In this document: piece after piece, positions 51,599 through 59,378 of the stretch
Layout: each line of letters opens with the position of its first letter
Position numbering within the stretch: position 1 is the first letter of the stretch
NCBI RefSeq assembly: GCF_002362255.1
Contig: NZ_LPVV01000004.1
Location: forward strand, 248,001-312,000
Reading direction: 5' to 3'
Source of the DNA: Microbacterium sp. SZ1
Lineage (GTDB): Bacteria > Actinomycetota > Actinomycetes > Actinomycetales > Microbacteriaceae
Length of the DNA stretch: 64,000 nucleotides
The notes under the pieces: generated by a model
The model's input: the letters and a program-made list of their open reading frames with translations, nothing else
What the model was told of the DNA's origin: nothing
The model's database searches: none
Position numbers and translations under genes: made by a program

Positions 51599-52575
51599 CG
51601 AACTGGTGGGTCGTCCTCGTCGTCGTGGGCACCGCCGTCGTCGCGATCGCGATCGGTGTGCTGCTCGGGTTGCGCGGCGGCGCGAAGACCGATGCGCACG
51701 AGCGAGCGAGAGTCGCGCGCGCCGAACGCCTGCGCGCCCTGCCGACGTTCCGTCAGGCGCTGAACCGCCGCGTGCTGGCGCTCTCCGGCATCCTGCTGCT
51801 GGGTGTCATCGCCGTCGTGTCCGCGGGTGTCGTCGCCGCCCGGCCGATGTCGTCGCAGACCATCCAGCCCGTGAACACGAGCCGCGACATCATGCTGTGC
51901 CTCGACGTCTCGGGGTCGATGAGCGAGGTCGACGTCGAGGTGCTGACCGTGTTCGAGGAGCTTCTCGACAGCTTCGAGGGCGAGCGCATCGGGCTGACGA
52001 TCTTCAACAGCTCCCCGGTGCAGATCTTCCCCCTCACCGACGACTACCCGTTCATCCGCGAGCATCTGCAGAGCATCCGCGAGAGCTTCGACTACCTCGA
52101 CGAAGTGCCTGAGCACTGGGTCGGCACCCTCAACGGGAACGGCGCCTCGCTCATCGGCGACGGCCTCGCCGCCTGCGCCATGGCCTTCGACCACCCCGAC
52201 GACGAGCGCTCCCGGTCGATCATCTTCGCCACCGACAACGAGATCAACGGTGCCTCGATCGTCACTCTCGACGAGGCCGCCGCGTACTCGGCGTCGGTCG
52301 GGGTGCGCGTGTTCGCGCTCAATCCGGTGGAGGGGAAGGATGCCGACGTCAGCGCCGAGCTCACCCGCGCCGCCGAGGCGACGGGCGGGCAGGCGTACGG
52401 CCTGCGCGACACCACCACGGTGTCGGACATCGTGGCACAGGTGCAGGAGCAGGAGGCGACCGAGCTCAAGGGACAGGCGCAGGTCGTCTGGACCGACACC
52501 CCGAACCTCTGGATCGTCGTGCTGCTCGTCGCGATGCTGTCGTTCGTGGTCGTGCTCTGGAGGGTGAAGCTGTGA
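51589..52575 (+). CDS. Membrane von Willebrand A protein, first of two
   Basis: 328 residues from the ATG at 51589. Two N-terminal helices (WWVVLVVVGTAVVAIAIGVL and LALSGILLLGVIAVVSAGVV), a vWA domain with the complete metal site DVSGSMSE (the DxSxS motif) and a later TDNE, and one C-terminal helix (LWIVVLLVAMLSFVVVLWRV). The bulk faces the outside. BatA-type proteins of this design are linked to stress tolerance and envelope integrity in other bacteria. Its last codons overlap the next gene by 4 bases (52572-52575). Confidence 0.92.
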   Translation: MALANWWVVLVVVGTAVVAIAIGVLLGLRGGAKTDAHERARVARAERLRALPTFRQALNRRVLALSGILLLGVIAVVSAGVVAARPMSSQTIQPVNTSRDIMLCLDVSGSMSEVDVEVLTVFEELLDSFEGERIGLTIFNSSPVQIFPLTDDYPFIREHLQSIRESFDYLDEVPEHWVGTLNGNGASLIGDGLAACAMAFDHPDDERSRSIIFATDNEINGASIVTLDEAAAYSASVGVRVFALNPVEGKDADVSAELTRAAEATGGQAYGLRDTTTVSDIVAQVQEQEATELKGQAQVVWTDTPNLWIVVLLVAMLSFVVVLWRVKL

Positions 52576-53648
52576 TCCTCCAGCCCGTCCTCAACGTCTT
52601 CCTGCTCCTGCTGCTGTTCGCACCCGTGGCGGCGATCGGCGTTCTCGCGCTCGTCAAGGCTCCCGGACGCGACCGGGGTCTGTGGGTCATGCGGCTCGTC
52701 ATGCTCGTGGCCCTCTTCGCGATGCTGCTGCGCCCCGGCATCCCCGGAGGCGCGACGCAGACCCTCGCGACCGACACCGACATCGTGCTCGTGGTCGACA
52801 CGACCGCGAGCATCGTCGCCGAGGACTGGGCCGACGGCCAGCCTCGACTCGACGGCGTGCGCGCCGACGTGCAGTCCATCGTCGACGAGTACCCCGGCGC
52901 CCGCTTCGCGCTCATCACCTTCGACGCCTCGGCCGACCTGCGGCTGCCACTGACCACCGACACGACGGCGCTGATCTCGTCGCTCGACGTGCTGCGCCCC
53001 GAGGTCACGAGCCAGTCGCGCGGCAGCTCGATCGGCATCGCGAACCAGTTGCTCGCCGACACGCTCGCGAACGCCGCCGAGTCGCAACCCGATCGCTCGC
53101 GCATGGTCTTCTACTTCGGCGACGGCGAGCAGACCGCGAGCTCGACGCCCGAGCCCTTCGACGGCAGCGAGCGATACACGGATGCGGGAACCGTGCTCGG
53201 CTACGGCACGACCGAGGGTGGACCGATGCGGCTCACCACCGGCGGCGTCGACGGAGCGAGCGGCGAGTACATCCAGTACGAGGGCGCGAACGCACTGTCG
53301 ACGATCGACGAGCGGAACCTCGAGACGATCGCCGGTCAGCTGGGCGTCGAGTATCAGCACCGGGCGGCGGATGCCGAGATCGCCCTGCCCGAGGCGCCGT
53401 CGACCACGACGAACTACGCCGAGTCCGGTCAGGTGGGCAACGTGATCGAGCTGTACTGGATCGCCGCGTTGCTCATCGCCGCGCTGCTCGCGGTCGAGCT
53501 CGCGAGGGCGAGCATGCTCGTCGCTCGACTCCGCCACCTCCGCGCCCCGAAGCCCGGCAGCGCCACCCGCGGGTCGTCGAGCGAGCGCAGCCGCCGCGGG
53601 TCGTCGAGCGAGCGCAGCGAGACGAAACGTGACGGAGGTGACGCATGA
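52572..53648 (+). CDS. Membrane von Willebrand A protein, second of two, with repeat-derived tail
   Basis: 358 residues. Helices at the N-terminus (VLNVFLLLLLFAPVAAIGVL, LWVMRLVMLVALFAMLL) and near residue 290-312 frame a vWA domain. Its metal site reads VVDTTASIV, so the DxSxS first Ser is Thr. The final 26 residues (starting RGSSSERSRR) are encoded by two copies of the GTCGAGCGAGCGCAG intergenic repeat, so the C-terminus was extended by repeat DNA while keeping frame and the ATGA overlap with the next gene. It is probably the heteromeric partner of the preceding vWA protein. Confidence 0.9.
   Translation: MILQPVLNVFLLLLLFAPVAAIGVLALVKAPGRDRGLWVMRLVMLVALFAMLLRPGIPGGATQTLATDTDIVLVVDTTASIVAEDWADGQPRLDGVRADVQSIVDEYPGARFALITFDASADLRLPLTTDTTALISSLDVLRPEVTSQSRGSSIGIANQLLADTLANAAESQPDRSRMVFYFGDGEQTASSTPEPFDGSERYTDAGTVLGYGTTEGGPMRLTTGGVDGASGEYIQYEGANALSTIDERNLETIAGQLGVEYQHRAADAEIALPEAPSTTTNYAESGQVGNVIELYWIAALLIAALLAVELARASMLVARLRHLRAPKPGSATRGSSSERSRRGSSSERSETKRDGGDA
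53571..53629 (+). repeat. REP-like repeat (two direct copies) inside a coding sequence
   Basis: GGGTCGTCGAGCGAGCGCAG occurs at 53571-53590 and 53598-53617; the second copy continues into CGAGACGAAACG (to 53629). This is the arm of the palindrome at 1988-2082 with T-to-C at one position. It encodes the last residues of the second vWA protein. Confidence 0.85.
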
Positions 53649-54412
53649 GCACCGTGACCTCACCCGCCGAGGTCCGGGCCGAGGCGGCATCCGCTCTCCT
53701 CGCCTCGAACCGGCGGCGGCGCCGCATCCGTCGCTGGATCGCGATCGGCACGCTGCCGCTCACGCTCGTCGCGCTTCTCTTCGTCGGCAAGCTGCTGAGC
53801 ATGTACGCCTTCGCGCACCAGTCGATCAGCGCGTACGTGGCCGACGACTATGCCGGTTCGGAGGCGTCGGCGCGAGGCCAGGAGTTCCTCAACTGGTTCG
53901 AGCCGTACAAGGCGCCCTTCAACGTCGGCACGGCCCTCGCGGGCGCCGAGCAGCTGCCCGAGGCACGCGCGAAGCTCGAGGAGGCGCTCGACCTCGCGAC
54001 CGGACTCGAGGTCTGCGGAGTGCGCATCAATCTCGCGATCGTGATCGAGCGGATGGGCGATGCCGCTCGCGCCGACGGCGATGGTGCGGGGGCCGCTCAG
54101 CTGTACGCCGAGGCGCTCACGGTCACCACCGAGATGCCCGAGGAGTGCAACAGCGAGGAGGCGCAGCAGCAGTCGTCGGATCCGAGCCGCGACATGCAGC
54201 AGAGCAAGGATGACCTCGAAGACCGCCTCAAGCAGAAGCAGCAGCAGGAGCAGCAGCCCGAGCAGCAGGAGCAGCCCCAGGAGCAGCAGCAGGAGCAGCC
54301 CTCTGACGACAAGCTCGAGGAGCTCAAGGACAAGCTCGAACAGGGCACTCAGGAGCGCGACCAGCAGCAGGGCGGCGACGGCGGCGGCTCGGGAACGGAC
54401 AAGCCATGGTGA
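53645..54412 (+). CDS. TPR-like membrane protein with Gln-rich tail
   Basis: 255 residues. A basic N-terminus and one helix (IGTLPLTLVALLFVGKLLSM) anchor it. Residues about 80-165 look like one or two TPR units (NVGTALAGAEQLPEARAKLE EAL, then NLAIVIERMGDAARADGDGA). The last 90 residues are low-complexity, rich in Gln, Glu and Asp (QQQEQQPEQQEQPQEQQQEQ). Batten-type operons (BatC/BatE) often end in TPR proteins, which this resembles in position. It overlaps its neighbours at both ends. The CAG-rich DNA may vary in length by slippage. Confidence 0.8.
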   Translation: MSTVTSPAEVRAEAASALLASNRRRRRIRRWIAIGTLPLTLVALLFVGKLLSMYAFAHQSISAYVADDYAGSEASARGQEFLNWFEPYKAPFNVGTALAGAEQLPEARAKLEEALDLATGLEVCGVRINLAIVIERMGDAARADGDGAGAAQLYAEALTVTTEMPEECNSEEAQQQSSDPSRDMQQSKDDLEDRLKQKQQQEQQPEQQEQPQEQQQEQPSDDKLEELKDKLEQGTQERDQQQGGDGGGSGTDKPW

Positions 54413-55521
54413 TGGATCACGAGAAGCAGCGCGCTCGGTACATCGCCGGTACGGAGGGTGCACCGCCGCTGCCCCCGCCGGGCGGGTACCGCAACGCGCG
54501 ACGCCCGTCTTCACCGGTGGTGCAGCAGCCGGCCGTCCCCGGCGCGTTCGCCACCGCGACCGCCGAGCCCGAGGCGAAGAAGCCCGCGAACGCCCTCGGC
54601 TGGATCGCGCTGGTGACCGGCATCCTGTTCGCCGTCATCCTGCTCGTCACCCTCGCCGCGGGCGGGACCGACGTTCTTTACGGCGTCACGATGCTCGCAC
54701 TGCAGCTCGTCGTCGTCGCGGTGATCGTCGGCGCGCTGTTCACCGGCAGGGGTCGCACCTTGGGCGCGATCGCTCTCGCTGTGACGCTCGTCTTCAATGT
54801 CGCGACCGTCGGCGGTATCGGCGCACTGCAGACCTCGGCAGCCGGGACCTATGACGGCATGAAGTCAGACGAGCAGAAGCACGAGGAGGCCTACCCCGGA
54901 ATCAAGGGGACCGACTCTCAGGACGTGCTGGCTCAGCAGTCGCTCGAACAGGTGCAGGCCGAGGCCGAGAGCCTGTTCGCCGACGTCCGCTCGCGGCTCA
55001 CGGCCGAGTACGGGTTCGAGTGGGTGCAGGTGGGCGACGAGGACTTCCGCCCCGAGCGCAACGGCTACGGCGGCGAATCGATGCTCGTCGAGTACACCTC
55101 CGCCAGCTGGGCGACGACCGAACCCGTTCAGGACTACGCGCTCAAGCTCGACGTCATGTCGACGATCGACGACGTCATCGCCGAGCACGGCCTGTCGTAC
55201 CTGTACTCGTTCAACGATGCATCGTCGGGCCTCGATCCCACCACGATCGCGAAGCTCTACGGCAGTGACGACCCCCGTGAACAGCACACGTGGGAGTACT
55301 ACGCCGAGAACTATCCCGACCCGATGCGGTTCTACGCGAACATCTACGACCTCTCCAACGACCCGACCGGCGACTTCCGTACGGCGAGGGAGGCGCAGAA
55401 CGCCCGGACGGGCGAACCGCTCGAGGGTCTGCAGCTCACCGTGCTCGCGAGCGCTCTGCTCAGCGACGCCGACCGGGCCGAGTTCGAGAAGAAGCTGCAG
55501 GAGTACCCGGGCTTCGAGTGA
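54406..55521 (+). CDS. Uncharacterised membrane-anchored protein, last gene of the MoxR operon
   Basis: 371 residues; ATG at 54406, with another at 54412 that overlaps the previous stop as TGATG. A Pro-rich N-terminus (GAPPLPPPGGYRNARRPSSP type) leads to about three helices between residues 65 and 140 (LGWIALVTGILFAVILLVTL, VTMLALQLVVVAVIVGALF, LGAIALAVTLVFNVATVGGI). A 230-residue polar domain follows, with many aromatic and acidic residues (EYTSASWATTEPVQDYALKL, TWEYYAENYPDPMRFYANIY). No known domain is recognised beyond the DUF4190-like helix region. It may be an independent gene riding on the operon. Confidence 0.75.
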   Translation: MVMDHEKQRARYIAGTEGAPPLPPPGGYRNARRPSSPVVQQPAVPGAFATATAEPEAKKPANALGWIALVTGILFAVILLVTLAAGGTDVLYGVTMLALQLVVVAVIVGALFTGRGRTLGAIALAVTLVFNVATVGGIGALQTSAAGTYDGMKSDEQKHEEAYPGIKGTDSQDVLAQQSLEQVQAEAESLFADVRSRLTAEYGFEWVQVGDEDFRPERNGYGGESMLVEYTSASWATTEPVQDYALKLDVMSTIDDVIAEHGLSYLYSFNDASSGLDPTTIAKLYGSDDPREQHTWEYYAENYPDPMRFYANIYDLSNDPTGDFRTAREAQNARTGEPLEGLQLTVLASALLSDADRAEFEKKLQEYPGFE

Positions 55522-55539
55522 GTCTCCCGACGTCGTCGG

Positions 55540-56535
55540 TCAGTCGGCGAGCGTGTGGAGCATCCGGGCCAGGGCATACCGTGTATGGCCGCGAGCGGTG
55601 CGGGGGTCGTAACCGAGGGTGTCGATCAGCGACGCGAGTCGCTCCTGGATGCTGGAGTGGTGCCGCCCGAGTCGCGCGGCGACCGCCCGGACGCTGCGCT
55701 CCTCGGCGAGAGCGTCGAGGAGTTCGAGGGTGCGCGGGTCGAGGGTCCGCAGAGCCGCCGCGTCAGGGTGCAGTGGCGCGGAGTCGGCCGCCTGCGCGAC
55801 GATCAGGGCCCCACCGAGGTCGGCCGCGTGCACGGCGGGCTCGGCCTCCGACGTGAGTCGCACCGCTATCAGCGCCGACGACCACGAATCGGGGAGCTCG
55901 ACGCTCGGCACCGTCAGCCCCACTCCGAGGCGCGGAGCGGAACCCTCCGGCCAGGCCGACACCGGATCGGACGCGGCGTCGACGATCGTCGCGCGGGTCA
56001 GCCCGTGCCGGGTGGCGACGACGGACGACGGATGCTGCGCCAGTGGCGCCGGATCGGGCGGCGAGGCCACGACCCGCAGCGCGCCGTCCGGCACCCGAAG
56101 GCGCAGCACAGCGCTCGCCCGTTCGTCGGCACTCGCGTAGGAGCTGATCGCGAGTTCGACCGCGCTCTCGGCGCCGACCGACCGGCGAGCGCGGACGATG
56201 CCGAGCGCGAGGGCGAGACGTTCCAGGATCATCGCGTCGTTCGTACGGGGTTCGCCGTCGCGCTCGATCCAGGCCGCGGCGTCCTGTCCGCATTCCCGCT
56301 GCATCCACGACTGCTCGGGCTCGCGCGGGTCGACGCGCTCCCCGCCCGCGGCGACGCGGACGATCTGCGAGCCGTCGCGCAGTCCGACCGTCGCACCGCT
56401 CAGCACGGCGGCCCCGCGGAGCATGCTCTCGACGCCGACCGACCGGGCGACCAGCGCATCGAAGTACGTGACGACCTTGAGGGTCTCGCTCGCGTCGGGA
56501 TCGAGGGCGGTGAGCCGCCCCAGCAGATCTTGCAT
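55540..56535 (-). CDS. PucR-like helix-turn-helix regulator
   Basis: 331 residues. The C-terminal 60 residues are a PucR-type DNA-binding domain (LELLDALAEERSVRAVAARL GRHHSSIQERLASLIDTLGY, then TARGHTRYALARMLHTL). The N-terminal 250 residues are a sensor of GAF-like or unknown fold (VTYFDALVARSVGVESMLRG AAVLSGATVGLRDG). PucR proteins activate purine or other catabolic genes on ligand binding. The gene converges on the MoxR operon (18 bases between stops). The esterase on the same strand begins well upstream, so a regulatory link is possible and unproved. Confidence 0.8.
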   Translation of the reverse strand: MQDLLGRLTALDPDASETLKVVTYFDALVARSVGVESMLRGAAVLSGATVGLRDGSQIVRVAAGGERVDPREPEQSWMQRECGQDAAAWIERDGEPRTNDAMILERLALALGIVRARRSVGAESAVELAISSYASADERASAVLRLRVPDGALRVVASPPDPAPLAQHPSSVVATRHGLTRATIVDAASDPVSAWPEGSAPRLGVGLTVPSVELPDSWSSALIAVRLTSEAEPAVHAADLGGALIVAQAADSAPLHPDAAALRTLDPRTLELLDALAEERSVRAVAARLGRHHSSIQERLASLIDTLGYDPRTARGHTRYALARMLHTLAD

Positions 56536-56619
56536 GTCGGCTCCATCGCCCGGGGGTTCCAGATTAGGACGTCAGCCACGTGCCGACCTCCTCGGCACCA
56601 CCGAAGAGCGCCCGCGCCC

Positions 56620-57588
56620 TCAGCCGAGGAGCCGCGTGACCCAGTCGTCGCGGGCGGCGAGCATCGCCTGCGCGACGGCGGCGTGCGGCGCGAACATGTC
56701 GAAGCCGTGGAATCCGCCGGCCCACACGTGCAGCTCCGCCTGCACGCCCGAGGCCCAGAGCTTCGTCGCGTAGGCCACGTCCTCGTCGCGGAAGACCTCG
56801 GCGCTGCCGCAGTCGATGAACGCGGGCGGCAGGCCCGAGAGGTCGGTGGCCCGCGCGGGGGCGGCGTAGATCGACACCTCCTCGGTGCCCTTGCGGTCAC
56901 CGAGCAGCGCCGTCCACCCAGTGATGTTCGACCCGCGGTCCCACACGCCGATGCCGTCGATCTGGTGGGTCGAGACGGTCTCGTCGCGGTCGTCGAGCAT
57001 CGGATAGATGAGCAGTTGGCCGATCAGCGGCGGACCCTTCCGGTCGCGGGCGAGCAGCGCGGTACCGGCGGCGAGCCCGCCCCCGGCGCTCCCGCCGCCG
57101 ATGAGCAGGCGGCTCGTGTCGATGCCGAGGTCGTCGGCGTGCGCGGCGGTCCAGTGCAGCGCGGCGTAGCAGTCCTCGACCGGATAAGGATCGGGGAACT
57201 CCGGCGCCAACCGGTACTCGACCGTCACGATCACCCCGTTGAAGCGCTCGGCCCAATCGAGGAAGCCGACCACGCCCAGCCAGCGGTTGCCGATGATCAT
57301 GCCGCCGCCGTGCGTGTGGAAGAAGCCCGGTCCGGTGCCCGTGCGTCCCTCTTTCTCGATCACCGTCACGACGATGTCGTCGCCCTCGTGACCGGCGACG
57401 GTCTCATCGCGCCATACGAATCCGCGATCTGCGAGCATCTGTCGGATCTCGCCGTCGTTGCTCACGGGCGACTGTCGCATCAGCGGGATCATCTCCGCCG
57501 TGAGCGTCGGCGGCAGCTGATCGGCGACGAGCGCGAGCGCGGCCTCGAGCTCGGGGTCGAACGGCGGGCGGGCGAGTGTGTCGGTCAT
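56620..57588 (-). CDS. Alpha/beta hydrolase, hormone-sensitive-lipase family esterase
   Basis: 322 residues, ATG at 57588 with AAGGAG before it. The HSL oxyanion motif is FFHTHGGGMIIG, the nucleophile lies in LIGGGSAGGGLAAG (the usual GDSAGG has Gly in place of Asp), the acid is probably in FIDCGSAEVFRDED, and the His is in VWAGGFHGFDMF. All catalytic elements are in order, so it should hydrolyse short-chain esters of small alcohols or acyl compounds in the cytoplasm. It follows the PucR-like regulator gene at a distance of about 84 bases on the same strand. Confidence 0.92.
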   Translation of the reverse strand: MTDTLARPPFDPELEAALALVADQLPPTLTAEMIPLMRQSPVSNDGEIRQMLADRGFVWRDETVAGHEGDDIVVTVIEKEGRTGTGPGFFHTHGGGMIIGNRWLGVVGFLDWAERFNGVIVTVEYRLAPEFPDPYPVEDCYAALHWTAAHADDLGIDTSRLLIGGGSAGGGLAAGTALLARDRKGPPLIGQLLIYPMLDDRDETVSTHQIDGIGVWDRGSNITGWTALLGDRKGTEEVSIYAAPARATDLSGLPPAFIDCGSAEVFRDEDVAYATKLWASGVQAELHVWAGGFHGFDMFAPHAAVAQAMLAARDDWVTRLLG

Positions 57589-57719
57589 CGGAACTCCTTC
57601 GTCCTCAGTGTCCATGGTCGCGTCGTCGCGGCCTCAGGCTCAGCATCCCTTCACTCGTCGCGCCGAGGAACCCGCCGGGTGCGGCCGATCGAGGGAGTAC
57701 CGACCGCCGGACGGCGGGG

Positions 57720-58427
57720 TCAGGACGACAGTGCGAGCCCCGCGGCGAGCGCGAAGCCGAGCACGGTCGCGAGCCCCGTGGACTCCTTGGCCTTCGACTG
57801 CGCCTCGGGCACCATCGAGTCGACGAGCATCACGAGCAGCGCGCCGGCCGCGAAGCCGCCCGCTGCAGAGCGGAAGGTCTCATCGGTGACGCTCGCGAGC
57901 GCGAAGCCCGCCACCGTGGCCGCCGCGCAGACGACGGCGACCCCGCCCCAGAGCGCGAGGACGCGCGAGCGCTTCATGCCGCCCGCGAGCAGGTCGGCCG
58001 CTGAGCCGATCGACTCGGGCAGGTTCGAGACGAGGATGGCGACGACGAGCGCGACGCTCACCGGCTCTCCCGAGGCGAGACCGATGCCGAGCACGAGCTG
58101 CTCGGGGATGCCGTCGAGCAGCGCCCCCACCGCGAGCTGGCCGCCTCCGGCGCCGCCCTTCGCCTTCGCCGCTCTCGCATCGAGGATGCGGTCGGCGATG
58201 TAGTAGCTGAGCGCGCCGAGGGCCACGCCGATGACCAGCGGGATGGGACCGGTGCGCTCGAGGCCCTCCTCCCACAGCTCGAAGGCGATCGAGGCCATGA
58301 GCGCGCCGGCGCCGAATCCCAGCACGATGCCCAGCCAGCGGGGCGGCCACGCACGCAGCAGTGCGAGCACCGCGCCGACGAACAACGGGGATGCCGCGAC
58401 CACACCCCACAGCACTGCCTGACCCAT
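57720..58427 (-). CDS. ZIP-family metal transporter
   Basis: 235 residues, about seven to eight helices. ZIP-like features are the helix LGFGAGALMASIAFELWEEG, an Ala/Lys-rich cytoplasmic loop (ILDARAAKAKGGAGGG), and the paired pore helices ALLDGIPEQLVLGIGLASGE and ILVSNLPESIGSAADLL. The metal-binding HNIPEG of TM4 reads DGIPEQ here, and the HExPHE-like motif of TM5 is reduced to NLPESIG, so His ligands are replaced. The family imports zinc, iron or manganese, but these changes make the metal and direction uncertain. Earlier starts lie in the palindrome region. Confidence 0.85.
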   Translation of the reverse strand: MGQAVLWGVVAASPLFVGAVLALLRAWPPRWLGIVLGFGAGALMASIAFELWEEGLERTGPIPLVIGVALGALSYYIADRILDARAAKAKGGAGGGQLAVGALLDGIPEQLVLGIGLASGEPVSVALVVAILVSNLPESIGSAADLLAGGMKRSRVLALWGGVAVVCAAATVAGFALASVTDETFRSAAGGFAAGALLVMLVDSMVPEAQSKAKESTGLATVLGFALAAGLALSS

Positions 58428-58483
58428 GCCGACCACTCTCGCACCGCGGGGGTCGGAAAACCCAGGGGGTTGCCACCGAGATC

Positions 58484-58560
58484 TGAGATCAGGAACATCA
58501 CCCGAGATCAGGAGGATGCTGTGCGCGCACTCCTGATCTCGGGATGTGGTCCTGATCTCA
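58484..58560. repeat. Compound inverted repeat (GAGATCAGGA units)
   Basis: Outer arms TGAGATCAGGA (58484-58494) and TCCTGATCTCA (58550-58560), and inner arms CCCGAGATCAGGA (58501-58513) and TCCTGATCTCGGG (58531-58543), are each perfect. The whole 77 bases is nearly one palindrome. It lies 12 bases past the stop of the leftward oxidoreductase gene. A close relative is at 61234-61295. Confidence 0.9.
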
Positions 58561-58572
58561 GAGACGCGAGGG

Positions 58573-59355
58573 TCAGCCGATGCGGTGGATGTCGAGGTCG
58601 ATGCGTCCTGGCAGGAGGTCGGCGCGCAGAGCCCGCGTGCCCCGGTAGTCGCCGTCCTTAAGCCGTCGGAACGGGCGGCTCGGCGCCTCGTCGACGACAC
58701 CGTCGAGACGCGCGAGCATCCGCGCGGTCTCTCGGTCGACGTCGTCCGCGTCGAGACCGTCGGCGTCATGGACGACGTGCAGGTCGAGCGGCTCGATGCC
58801 CGTGTACCAGAGCGTCCCGTGGGTCACGGGGAAGAGCAGCTGATCGATGTCGCCGCTGATGCCGCGGCTGCCGATCGAGCGGTCGTCCTCGCCGGCGGTG
58901 ACGATCACGAGAGCGCGGCGTCCGGCGAGCGGGCCGTCGCCGTAGCGGCGCGGGAGACCGGTCTCGGGGTCGTTCGGACCGTACGCGAAGCCGTTGGTGA
59001 GCACCCGGTCGAACCATCCCTTGAGGATCGCCGGCGGTCCGTACCACCAGAGCGGGAACTGCAGCACGACGAGGTCCGCCGCCCCGAGCTTGCGCTGCTC
59101 CTCGACCACGTCGTCGGGCAGGCGGCCCTCGGCGAACGCCTCGCCCATGAGGTCGACGACGCTGCCGGGTCGCCCCAGCGGGTCGCCGAGGTCGCGGGCC
59201 GCGAGCACCGGGTCGAACCCCTGGCGGTACAGGTCGCTCGTGACGACCTCGTAGTCGCGGGACAGCGCGTCGACTCCTTCGCGGAAGAGGCGCGCGTTGA
59301 AGGAGTCCGCCTGCGGATGGGCGAAGATCCAATGGGCGACGGGGCGCGACGACAT
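58573..59355 (-). CDS. NAD(P)H-dependent flavodoxin-fold oxidoreductase (quinone reductase-like)
   Basis: 260 residues. The flavodoxin-like 2 fold is shown by HWIFAHPQADSFNARLFREG near the N-terminus and the FMN/quinone loop LVVLQFPLWWYGPPAILKGW FDRVLTNGFAYG. It matches the NQO1/KefF/MdaB group, which reduces quinones by two electrons using NAD(P)H. It lies 23 bases after the end of the MFS gene on the same strand, so it is likely co-transcribed with that exporter and controlled by the divergent HxlR regulator, whose relatives sense quinones, aldehydes or disulfide stress. Confidence 0.9.
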   Translation of the reverse strand: MSSRPVAHWIFAHPQADSFNARLFREGVDALSRDYEVVTSDLYRQGFDPVLAARDLGDPLGRPGSVVDLMGEAFAEGRLPDDVVEEQRKLGAADLVVLQFPLWWYGPPAILKGWFDRVLTNGFAYGPNDPETGLPRRYGDGPLAGRRALVIVTAGEDDRSIGSRGISGDIDQLLFPVTHGTLWYTGIEPLDLHVVHDADGLDADDVDRETARMLARLDGVVDEAPSRPFRRLKDGDYRGTRALRADLLPGRIDLDIHRIG

Positions 59356-59378
59356 GGTGTCCTCTCAGTCGGTTCTGG

